Positions 7,840 to 15,425 of a DNA stretch of 64,000 nucleotides are shown here, piece after piece; the first letter of the stretch is position 1; every line of letters starts with the position of its first letter. The notes beneath the pieces are model-generated. The model searched no databases, was not told the DNA's origin, and saw only the letters and a list, made by a program, of their open reading frames with translations. Location: contig CAWJBI010000051.1 in NCBI GenBank assembly GCA_963841065.1, forward strand, positions 1 to 64,000, written 5' to 3'. Source of the stretch: M0108 sp963841065 (GTDB taxonomy: Bacteria; Pseudomonadota; Gammaproteobacteria; Chromatiales; Chromatiaceae). A program made the translations under genes and the position numbers.

Positions 7840-10000
7840 ATGTTAGCGCTAGCCCGGTGCCGCGGTACCCTCGCCGCCTGGACCCTCGCCCTGGGCCTCT
7901 GGATGGCCGCGAGCCCCGCCGCCGCCATCCAGGAGATCCGCATCGGCGTGCTCAGTCATCGGGGCACCGACCTGACCCTGGCGCATTGGCAAGCCACCGC
8001 CGATTATCTGACGAGTGCCCTGGAGGGCTATCGGTTCGAGATCGTCCCGCTGCCCTTCAGCCGCATCACCGAGTTCGTGGAGATGGAGTTCGTGGACTTC
8101 ATCCTGGTCAATCCCGGCATCTACGTTGACCTGGAGGTGCGCCACGGCATCTCGCGCCTGGCCACGCTCAACAACCGGGTGGGACCCTTGAGCCTGAACC
8201 AGTTCAGCAGTGTCATCTTCACCCGCCAGGAACGGCAAGACCTCAATCGCCTCGCCGACCTGGCCGGCCAGGACTTTCTGGCGGTGGATGAGACCTCCCT
8301 TGGCGGCTTCGAGATGGCATGGGACGAGTTGTTGCGCCAGGGGGTTGATCCCTACCACGATTTCGCCCGGCTGGATTTCGCCGGCGACCACGATAGTGTG
8401 GTGATGGCGGTGCTGCTCGGTCAGGCCGACGCCGGCACCGTGCGCACCAACATCCTGGAACGCATGGCGGCGCAGGGCCTGATCGACCTGGACCAGTTCA
8501 AGGTGCTCAATCCCCAGCCCACTGATCGCTTCCCCCTCGTCCACAGTACCCTTCTCTATCCCGAATGGCCCTTCAGCAAGGTCAGCCACACCCCCAGCGA
8601 CTTGGCTCAGCAGGTGGCGGTAGCCCTCCTCAACATGTCCCCCGACCACCCGGCGGCCCTGGAGGGCAGTTACGCCGGCTGGACCGTGCCTCTCGACTAC
8701 CAGCCGGTCCACGAACTGTTCCGGCGCCTCAAACTGCCCCCCTATGACCACGACTTCACCCTCCGGGATGTGGTCCAGCGTTATCTGGTCTGGGTGGTGG
8801 CGGGGCTGGTCCTGCTCTTGCTCTTCGCCTTCCTGCTCTACCGGATCTGGGGCCTGAATCGCCAGCTTCTGAAGGCCAAGACGAGCCTGGAGGCGCAACA
8901 CCTCCTCATCCTCAACTCCGTCGCCGACGGCATCTATGGGGTTGACCGTGAAGGCAATTCCACCTTCGTCAATCGCGCCATGGCCGAGATGACCGGCTGG
9001 CGCGCCGAGGAGGTGGTCGGGCGCAACCAGCACGAGCTACTCCACCATACCCGCATCGACGGCAGCCCTTTTCCCGCCCAGGAGTGCCCTGTTTACCGAA
9101 GCTGTCGGGACGGCAAGGCCCGACATATCCCCGAGGACCGCTTCTGGCGCAAGGATGGCAGCCACTTCCCGGTGGAGTACGCCTGTTCCCCCCTGCGGGA
9201 TGACAACGGCGGCATCGTCGGCGGCGTGGTGGTGTTTCGGGATATCAGCGAGCGCCAGCACAGCGAGGAGGCCAGCCGCCGGCATCAGCTCGAACTGGCC
9301 CACCGGGACCGTCTCAACACCCTGGGCGAGATGGCCGCCGGTATCGCCCACGAAATCAACCAGCCCCTGACGGCCATCGCCTCCAATGCCCAGGCCTGCA
9401 TCCGCCTGCTCGACGCCGGTCTGGACGCCGATCGGGCTGGGCGTCTTAGCGATGCCCTTGCCCACATCGCCCTTCAGGCCCAGCGCGGCGGCGACATCAT
9501 CCGCCAGGTGCGCCAGTTCGTGAAAAAGGATGCCCCGGTCAAGACCGCGGTGGACATCAACGAACTGATCGAGAGAGTGATGGTGCTGATACGGCCCCAG
9601 GCCCAGGGGGCCGGGGTCCAGATCCACACCCAGTTCGCCCCCGACCTGCCCCGGGTCTGGGTGCAGGACATCCAGATCCAGCAGGTCATCATCAACCTTG
9701 CCACCAACGCCATCGATGCCATGGCCGACCCCGGCCTCCCCGAGCGCTGCCTCACCATCGCCACCGCGGCGACCCCCCGGCCAGGTCGATGTGGTGGTGC
9801 AAGATACCGGCACGGGGGTGGAACCGGCCATGCGCACCGAGATCTTCAAACAGTTCGTCACCAGCAAGCGCCGGGGCATGGGCCTCGGCCTGTCTATCAG
9901 CAAGGGCATCCTCGATGCCCACGAGGGCAGGATCGTCCTGGAAGCGACCGGCCCCACCGGGACCCGCTTTCGTTTCAGCCTTGCCGCGCCAGGCACCTGA
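7840..10000 (+). CDS. Membrane sensor histidine kinase of TtrS/ThsS type (one frameshift)
   Basis: Domain order: signal peptide (1-30), a PhnD-like periplasmic binding domain (about 32-290), one membrane helix (about 309-333), a PAS domain (about 345-465), a HisKA domain with phospho-acceptor His504 in GIAHEINQP, and an ATPase domain. The frame breaks in a run of six C at 9773-9778; removing one C joins ATAATP to GQVDVVVQDTGTGVE and the G-box GMGLGLSISKG. A PhnD-like sensor fused to a kinase is the architecture of TtrS (tetrathionate) and ThsS (thiosulfate). Its position after soxYZAXB and before a FixJ/TtrR-type regulator suggests that it senses thiosulfate or another sulfur oxyanion for sox expression. 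The ligand is inferred, not shown. Confidence 0.87.
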
Positions 10001-10093
10001 CCGGCTACAATTCCCCCCCTGGCATTGACCGGGGCGCCCGTCCCTGATCCCCCCGGCGCCAAGGGCCAGCACCATTAGCACCCCGGGGGACCC

Positions 10094-10720
10094 ATGTCAG
10101 AGCGGCAACCAACCATCTATATCGTTGATGACGATGAGCAGGTGCGGGAATCGATCCAGCTCCTGATGGAATCGGTGGGCCTGGGGGTGGAAAGCTATGG
10201 CTCGGCCCAGGACTATCTGGACCATTTCCGTCCCGACCAGCACGGCTGCCTGATCCTCGATGTGCGGATGCGGGGGATGAGCGGTCTGGAGTTGCAAGCC
10301 CGCCTGCAACAGGTCCCCAGCCACCCCCCCATCGTCATGATCTCGGCCCATGGCGATGTCCCCATGGCGGTGCGCGCCCTCCAGGCCGGGGCCCTCGACT
10401 TCCTGGAGAAACCCTTCAACGCCCAGGCCCTCCTCGACAGCGTGCACCGGGCCATGCAGCAGGATGCCCTCCGCCGCGGCGAGGCCAGCCGTCTCGCCGA
10501 GATCAAGGAGCGCATCGCCCGCCTGACCCCCCGCGAGGCCGAGGTGATGCGGCGGGTGGTGGACGGTCAGCGCAACAAGGTGATCGCCAGCGAGATGAAC
10601 ATCACCCAATCCACCGTCGAGGTCCATCGGGCCCGGGTGATGGATAAGATGGAAGCCAAGACCCTCTCCGAACTGATGCGGATGCTGGTCACCCTGGAGA
10701 TCTGCGAGGGCAAGGGGTAA
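10094..10720 (+). CDS. FixJ/TtrR-type response regulator
   Basis: A 208-residue regulator. The receiver domain has the acidic pair near residue 12 (IVDDDE), phospho-acceptor Asp56 in LILDVRM, and KPF at the signalling Lys. A LuxR-type helix-turn-helix follows (LTPREAEVMRRVVDGQRNK, about residues 142-160). It is the natural partner of the kinase just upstream. By analogy with TtrR it would activate genes for use of the sensed sulfur compound; the palindromes at 1983-2060 are candidate targets. About 90 bases separate it from the kinase stop. Confidence 0.92.
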   Translation: MSERQPTIYIVDDDEQVRESIQLLMESVGLGVESYGSAQDYLDHFRPDQHGCLILDVRMRGMSGLELQARLQQVPSHPPIVMISAHGDVPMAVRALQAGALDFLEKPFNAQALLDSVHRAMQQDALRRGEASRLAEIKERIARLTPREAEVMRRVVDGQRNKVIASEMNITQSTVEVHRARVMDKMEAKTLSELMRMLVTLEICEGKG

Positions 10721-10810
10721 AGGGGGATGGCTTCCCGGGGATCGGCAGCCATGGACACCCGTGATGGATTTTCTTGACCACGCCTTGGGTGATGCCGAAG
10801 AGGGGATGGC

Positions 10811-10876
10811 ATGAGGCGCGGCGATCTGGTGACGGTGGCCATGCCCGGGGATTTCGGCAAGCTGCGGCCAGCCTGA
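10811..10876 (+). pseudogene. MazF/PemK-type toxin, N-terminal stub
   Basis: Twenty-one codons read MRRGDLVTVAMPGDFGKLRP then Ala and a stop. This matches the conserved opening of MazF/PemK endoribonuclease toxins (RRGDLVTV, GDFGKPRPA). Adding one base after RPA would restore ALI, but no later MazF sequence is found, so the gene is truncated. The ATG overlaps a TGA that ends a short upstream frame (MDFLDHALGDAEEGMA), the usual ATGA coupling of an antitoxin to its toxin; that upstream piece could be an antitoxin tail, but I cannot identify it. Confidence 0.55.
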
Positions 10877-10936
10877 TCACTGGGCGCTTGCCGCGGGTAT
10901 GCGCCTATTCCTCGTGGGCCGCCAGGGGTTGAACCC

Positions 10937-11740
10937 CTATCTCTCCGGCCCGGTCAGCCGGTCGAGCCGTAACCGCTGCCGCTGGTCGAAGAGGCGCCGG
11001 GAGCCGACCCAGACGGCGGCGGCGCTGCCGAGGCCGGTGCCGGCGGAGATGAGGAAGAGGATCATCATCTGATACTTGGCGGCCTCCATGGGTGGGCTGC
11101 CGGCGAGGATCTGGCCGGTCATCATGCCTGGCAGGCTGACCAGGCCGGCGGCGGCCATGGAGTTGATGATGGGGATGAGGCCGGCGCGGATGGAGTCGCG
11201 GCGGATGTCGCGGATGGCGCATTCCCAACTCTGGCCCAGGAGCAGGCGGGCCTCGATGCCGCCGCGTCCCTCCCAGGCCTGGCGGCTCAGGTTGTCGAGG
11301 GTGATGGCGATGCCGCTCATGGTGTTGCCCAGCAACATGCCGAGCAGGGGGATCAGGTACTGGGGCTGGTACCAGGGCTCGACCCCGATGATGAGGATCA
11401 GGGCCAGGATGATGACGCTGAAGGAGGAGACGAACATGGACAGGGTGCCGATGCCAAAGCCCCAGGCGCCCCGGTAGCGGTGTTTCTGCCGCGCCACGAC
11501 CTCCCAACCGGCGACGCCGAGCATCACCAGGGCCCAGAGACCGGTAAGGGCAAAGCTGGTCTGGGCGAAGAGGAAGTTCAGCACCAGGCCGATGAGGCTC
11601 AACTGGATGGCGCTGCGCAGGGCGGCCACCAGCACCCGCTTTTCCACCCCCAGGTGCAGGCGCCAGGAGAGCAGGGCCAGCAGCAACACCAGGCTGGCGG
11701 CCAGGCCGAGGTCGAAGGGGCTGAGGACGATAAGCTCCAT
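10937..11740 (-). CDS. fetB: FetB-type ABC transporter permease (UPF0014)
   Basis: A 267-residue integral membrane protein with about six to seven membrane segments. It matches the FetB/YbbM family: LAALRSAIQLSLIG-like segment near residue 40, GNTMSGIAITLDNLS in the middle, and a GMMTGQILAGSPPMEA segment (about 205-220). In Escherichia coli FetAB exports iron and helps against oxidative stress. The start overlaps the fetA stop (TGATG), so the two are translated together. An inverted repeat at 10924-10938 covers the stop codon but lacks a T run, so I do not call it a terminator. Confidence 0.9.
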   Translation of the reverse strand: MELIVLSPFDLGLAASLVLLLALLSWRLHLGVEKRVLVAALRSAIQLSLIGLVLNFLFAQTSFALTGLWALVMLGVAGWEVVARQKHRYRGAWGFGIGTLSMFVSSFSVIILALILIIGVEPWYQPQYLIPLLGMLLGNTMSGIAITLDNLSRQAWEGRGGIEARLLLGQSWECAIRDIRRDSIRAGLIPIINSMAAAGLVSLPGMMTGQILAGSPPMEAAKYQMMILFLISAGTGLGSAAAVWVGSRRLFDQRQRLRLDRLTGPER

Positions 11741-12438
11741 CAGGCGTCGGGCTCCTCTTGCTCATCCACCAGACGGTCGCCCTGGATGACCAGGCGGCGG
11801 GCGCCGGGCAGGCCCGGGGCTGGCAGGGCCAGGCGGCGGCGCTGGTCCGGGTCATGGCTCACCCACAGCACGGCGGCGCCCTGCTCGCGGCGATAGTCCT
11901 GGATCAGGTCCTCGACCCGGTCGCGATTGGGCGGGTCCAGATTGGCGGTGGCCTCGTCGAGGAGCAGCACCTGGGGCTGGAGGGCCAGCAGCCGCGCCAG
12001 GGCCAGGCGCTGGCGTTCGCCGGTGGAGAGACGGGAGACGGTCCACTCCAGCACCTCGGGCGTGAAGCCGAGGTGGACTAGCAGTGTCTGGATGGTCTGG
12101 CCGACTGCATCGGCAGGGGTCCTGCCGCCAAGGCCTCTCCCGGTCCCGCTCGGAGGTACCAGGTCGAAGTGATCTCCCACCCGGTCATACCACCAAAAGG
12201 ACTCCGCCGGCAGCAGGGCCACGCGGCGGCGCCAGGCGGGAGCGGGCAGGGAGGAACAGGCCGTGCCGTCCAGCCAGGCCTCGCCCTCGTGGGGGTCCAG
12301 GTCCGCCAGGGCGCGCAGCAGCAGGCTCTTGCCGGAACCGGAGGGGCCAGAGAGCAACACCAGGTCCCCCGCGGCCAGGGTGAGATCCAGCGGCGCCAGG
12401 TTGCGGGTCTTGAGCCCTTGGAGTCGCAGGGCGGCCAT
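11740..12438 (-). CDS. fetA: FetA-type ABC transporter ATP-binding protein
   Basis: A 232-residue ATPase. Walker A is GPSGSGKSLLL (about residue 31-41), the signature is LSTGERQRLALARLLAL, Walker B is VLLLDEATANLD, and the switch His is in WVSHDPDQ. It is paired with the FetB permease just downstream. There is an insertion of about 20 residues between Walker A and the signature (PPSGTGRGLGGRTPADAVG). It starts 1-2 bases after trmB ends, so trmB, fetA and fetB may share a transcript, possibly with the antiporter gene further upstream. Confidence 0.9.
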   Translation of the reverse strand: MAALRLQGLKTRNLAPLDLTLAAGDLVLLSGPSGSGKSLLLRALADLDPHEGEAWLDGTACSSLPAPAWRRRVALLPAESFWWYDRVGDHFDLVPPSGTGRGLGGRTPADAVGQTIQTLLVHLGFTPEVLEWTVSRLSTGERQRLALARLLALQPQVLLLDEATANLDPPNRDRVEDLIQDYRREQGAAVLWVSHDPDQRRRLALPAPGLPGARRLVIQGDRLVDEQEEPDA

Positions 12439-12439
12439 G

Positions 12440-13231
12440 TCAGCGGCGCAGGAAAATCAGGTCCCAGACCCCATGCCCCAACCGCTGGCCACGTTGCTCG
12501 AACTTGGTCAGGGGGCGATCCTCGGGGCGGGGGGTGAATTGGCCAGGACCGGCGGCGTTCCGGAAGAGGGCCTCACTGGCCGTCAGCACCTCCAGCATCT
12601 GCAGGGCATAGGGTTCCCAGTCGGTGGCGGCGTGGAAGAGGCCCGCCGGGCGGATGACCCGGGCCAGCCTCGTCACGAATTCCGGGTTGAGGAGGCGCCG
12701 CTTGTGGTGGCGCTTCTTGGGCCAGGGATCGGGAAAGAGCAGATAGACCCCCGCCAGGCTGGCGGGTGCCAGGCCGCTGTCCAGCAGGTCCACGGCGTCC
12801 TGGCGCACCAGGCGCAGGTTGCTCAGGCCCCGCCGTTCGATCTCGAGCAGCAGGTGGCCAACGCCGGGGCCATGGACCTCGACGCCGAGGTAATTGTGCT
12901 CGGGATGGCGCGCGGCGATCTCCGCCAGGGTCTCGCCATTACCGAAGCCGATCTCCAGATAGACGGGCTGGTCGTTGCCGAACAGGGCCGGCAGGTCGAG
13001 GGCCTCACCCGCGGGCCACTCGACGCCGTAGCGCGGCCAGAGCTCGGCGAAGGCGCGCTCCTGGGCCTCGGTCAGCCGGCCCTGACGCAGCACAAAGCTG
13101 CGGATGGGGCGCCGCTGGGGCGGATGATCCGGCGCTGGGTCGATCAGGATAAGAGCCCTTCCCGGGCGGTCATGGACATGGGATGGCGAGGGTTCCTGGG
13201 TGGCGTTGGTGACATAACGGCGCGAGCGCAA
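12440..13231 (-). CDS. trmB: tRNA (guanine-N7)-methyltransferase TrmB
   Basis: TrmB methylates G46 in tRNA variable loops with S-adenosylmethionine. Visible motifs: YLEIGFGNGETL (SAM binding), VYLLFPDPWPKKRHHKRR (the family signature), and ATDWEPYA near the end. The conserved part begins at RSFVLRQGRLTEAQ, about 45 codons into the frame. The start is uncertain: no ATG lies in frame after the upstream antiporter. TTG at 13231 is possible; an ATG at about 13180 lies one base out of frame, so an extra or missing base there would give the more usual start. Confidence 0.9.
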   Translation of the reverse strand: MRSRRYVTNATQEPSPSHVHDRPGRALILIDPAPDHPPQRRPIRSFVLRQGRLTEAQERAFAELWPRYGVEWPAGEALDLPALFGNDQPVYLEIGFGNGETLAEIAARHPEHNYLGVEVHGPGVGHLLLEIERRGLSNLRLVRQDAVDLLDSGLAPASLAGVYLLFPDPWPKKRHHKRRLLNPEFVTRLARVIRPAGLFHAATDWEPYALQMLEVLTASEALFRNAAGPGQFTPRPEDRPLTKFEQRGQRLGHGVWDLIFLRR

Positions 13232-13271
13232 GGATAAACGATTCAGCAGGGTGGCGAGGCGAGTCTGGCCC

Positions 13272-14993
13272 CTAGCTTTTCGCGTCGCCCTCTTCGCGCA
13301 CCAGGGCGTAATCCGTGCGCCGCACGCCGCGCACCAGCATGTCGGTGTCCTCGCCGGCGACCCCCAGGCTCTCCAGGGCCTCCGCGGCCAGGCGCAGGCT
13401 GGCCTCCAGGGCCTCGGGGAAGGCCTTGTTGGCCCCCGCCCGCAAGAGGGCGTCACTGGTATCGAGATCCCGGGCCCGCGCCACGATGGTGGTATTGGGG
13501 GCCAGGTCGCGGATCAGGGTGGTGGCGCGCAAGGCCGCCTTGCGGTCGTCCAGGGTCAGCACCACCAGGTCCACCTTCTCGATGTGGACGGCGACCAGCA
13601 GGTCCAGGTCGGTGACATCACCGTAAAAGACGGGGTGGCCCTGGCGGCTGAACTCGGCCACTCGCGCCTGTTCCATGTCGAAGGCGATGTAGGGGATGCC
13701 GCTGCTCCCCAGGATGGTGCCCACGGTATGGCCCACGCGGCCATAGCCGGCCACCAGGGCCCGGCAGTGGTGCTCGGCACCCGATTGGGCGAAGGGGAAG
13801 GTCGCGTCCCCGGGCACGGGTGCCTCCGTCATGCGGCTAGCCAGGGCATCGCCCAGGCGCACCAGCAGGGGCGTGATCAGCATGCTGAAGGAGATGATGC
13901 CGATGGCCAACACGAAGGTGGCATCGTCGATGAGGGCCATGGCCTTGGCGGCGCCGAAGAGCACGAACCCGAATTCACCCCCTTGGGCCAGGATGAAGGC
14001 GACCCGCGTCGCCGTCTGGCGGCCTTCGCCAAAGGCCAGGCAGAGGACAAACAGGACCGCGATCTTGATGGCGACAATGATGATGACATGGCGCAGAAAG
14101 GTCAGGGGATCGCCGGCCAGGGCGCCGATGTCCACCGACATGCCCACGGCGACGAAAAAGAGGCTCATCAGCAGGCCCTTGTGGGGATCGATGGCCGCCT
14201 GGATCTGGAGGTTGTAGCGGGACCCCGAGAGGGCGACCCCCATGAGAAAGGCCCCCAGGGCCATGGACATGCCGGCCCGATCCATGGCCCAGGCTGCGGC
14301 GAAGACGGCGGCCAGGGCGACCAGAAAGAAGGCCTCGCGGTTGTTCTGGCGCGCCATCAGGTCGAGCACGCGCGGGATCAGGTAATAACCCGTCAGGATG
14401 ACCAGGGTTACGGCGCTGACGACGTAGAGCACCTGCTTGAGGATAGGGACATCGCTGGACAGGGTGCCACTGTCCGCCATGATGGGCACCAGGGCGAGCA
14501 AGGGCACCACCGCCAGATCCTGCATCAGCAGAATGGCAAAGGTGGTCTGGCCATGGGGGCTGGCGATCTCGCCCTTTTCCTGCAGCATCTGAATGACGAA
14601 GGCGGTGGAGGAGAGGGCGAGGGTGAGGCCGGCCAGCAGGTCCACGCCCCAGCGGGGCTCGAAGAGATGCAGATAGACGGCGATGGCGCCACCGGACAAC
14701 AGGATTTGCAGGGAACCCAGCCCGAACATGGAGCGGCGCAAGGACCAGAGGCGGCGCGGGTGCATCTCCAGGCCGATGACGAAGAGGAGCAGCACCACCC
14801 CCAACTCGGTGAAATGGCGCACATCCTCGACATGTTCGGTAACCGTGGGCCCCGGCGTATGGGGGCCAATGAAGATGCCCGCCACCAGCAGACCCAACAC
14901 CGAGCCGAGCCCAAACCGGCGGAAGATGGCGACGGCCAGGGCGGTAGCCAGCAGCAGGATGACGGCGGAATCGACGAAGGATTTAGGTTCCAA
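13272..14993 (-). CDS. KefB/KefC-like monovalent cation:proton antiporter (CPA2 family)
   Basis: A 573-residue protein. The first 380 residues hold about 12-13 membrane segments with the CPA2 motifs GLLVAGIFIGPHTPG, ELGVVLLLFVIGLEM and ILAQGGEFGFVLF. A C-terminal TrkA-N (RCK) domain follows, with the NAD-binding Gly-rich stretch VAGYGRVGHTVG at about 420. Such proteins exchange K+ or Na+ for protons and are gated by cytoplasmic ligands. The HALLMARK Kef glutathione regulation cannot be judged from sequence. It lies upstream of trmB with a gap of about 40 bases. Confidence 0.9.
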   Translation of the reverse strand: MEPKSFVDSAVILLLATALAVAIFRRFGLGSVLGLLVAGIFIGPHTPGPTVTEHVEDVRHFTELGVVLLLFVIGLEMHPRRLWSLRRSMFGLGSLQILLSGGAIAVYLHLFEPRWGVDLLAGLTLALSSTAFVIQMLQEKGEIASPHGQTTFAILLMQDLAVVPLLALVPIMADSGTLSSDVPILKQVLYVVSAVTLVILTGYYLIPRVLDLMARQNNREAFFLVALAAVFAAAWAMDRAGMSMALGAFLMGVALSGSRYNLQIQAAIDPHKGLLMSLFFVAVGMSVDIGALAGDPLTFLRHVIIIVAIKIAVLFVLCLAFGEGRQTATRVAFILAQGGEFGFVLFGAAKAMALIDDATFVLAIGIISFSMLITPLLVRLGDALASRMTEAPVPGDATFPFAQSGAEHHCRALVAGYGRVGHTVGTILGSSGIPYIAFDMEQARVAEFSRQGHPVFYGDVTDLDLLVAVHIEKVDLVVLTLDDRKAALRATTLIRDLAPNTTIVARARDLDTSDALLRAGANKAFPEALEASLRLAAEALESLGVAGEDTDMLVRGVRRTDYALVREEGDAKS

Positions 14994-15166
14994 GGGGCGA
15001 TGCTCCGGGTGCTGGGTCGGTCAGGGTAGGGATCGGCGGCTCGCCATCGGGAGGTCTGCTGCCTGGCTGGCGACCCGGATGCGCATCAGGGTCCCGTCAT
15101 CGTCGCTTGCGAACGGATTCTACATCAGTCCCCGGCGGAAGGGCGGTGGCATGGCCCACGCCGGGC

Positions 15167-15196
15167 TTGCAATCGGCGGGTGGGGCTTCTTATACT
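15167..15196 (+). promoter_or_regulatory. Likely promoter of tRNA-Gly
   Basis: TTGCAA at 15167-15172 and TATACT at 15191-15196 are spaced by 18 bases, 12 bases before the mature tRNA. A GC-rich stretch follows the -10, as usual for stable RNA promoters. Confidence 0.6.
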
Positions 15197-15208
15197 GCCG
15201 ACTCCGCA

Positions 15209-15282
15209 GCGGGTGTAGTTCAATGGTAGAACAGAAGCTTCCCAAGCTTCTAGCGTGGGTTCGATTCCCATCACCCGCTCCA
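15209..15282 (+). tRNA. tRNA-Gly (anticodon CCC)
   Basis: A 74-base cloverleaf including encoded CCA. The acceptor stem GCGGGTG pairs with CACCCGC; the D arm is GTTC/GAAC; the anticodon stem GAAGC/GCTTC encloses TTCCCAA with CCC at 15241-15243; the T arm contains GTTCGATTC. It lies alone before asmA. Confidence 0.97.
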
Positions 15283-15425
15283 GTTCCCCCCGTCCTCTTG
15301 CTCTCGACCAGCTTATTTTCATCAGCATCGGCACCTTGCCGATCAGACCTCGGGGTCACATCCCCGCGGGGTTGTGAAACCCAAAAATTCCATAACAGGC
15401 GCCAGCCACCCACTCGGCCCTTGCC

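Noticed and set aside
10924..10938. Inverted repeat AGGGGTT/AACCCCT as a terminator of fetB
   Set aside because: It covers the stop codon, has almost no loop beyond five bases and no T run follows.
13251..15029. Long plus-strand frame of 592 codons opposite the antiporter
   Set aside because: His/Gly/Gln-rich composition and no known motifs; it is the antisense shadow of a clear CPA2 antiporter.
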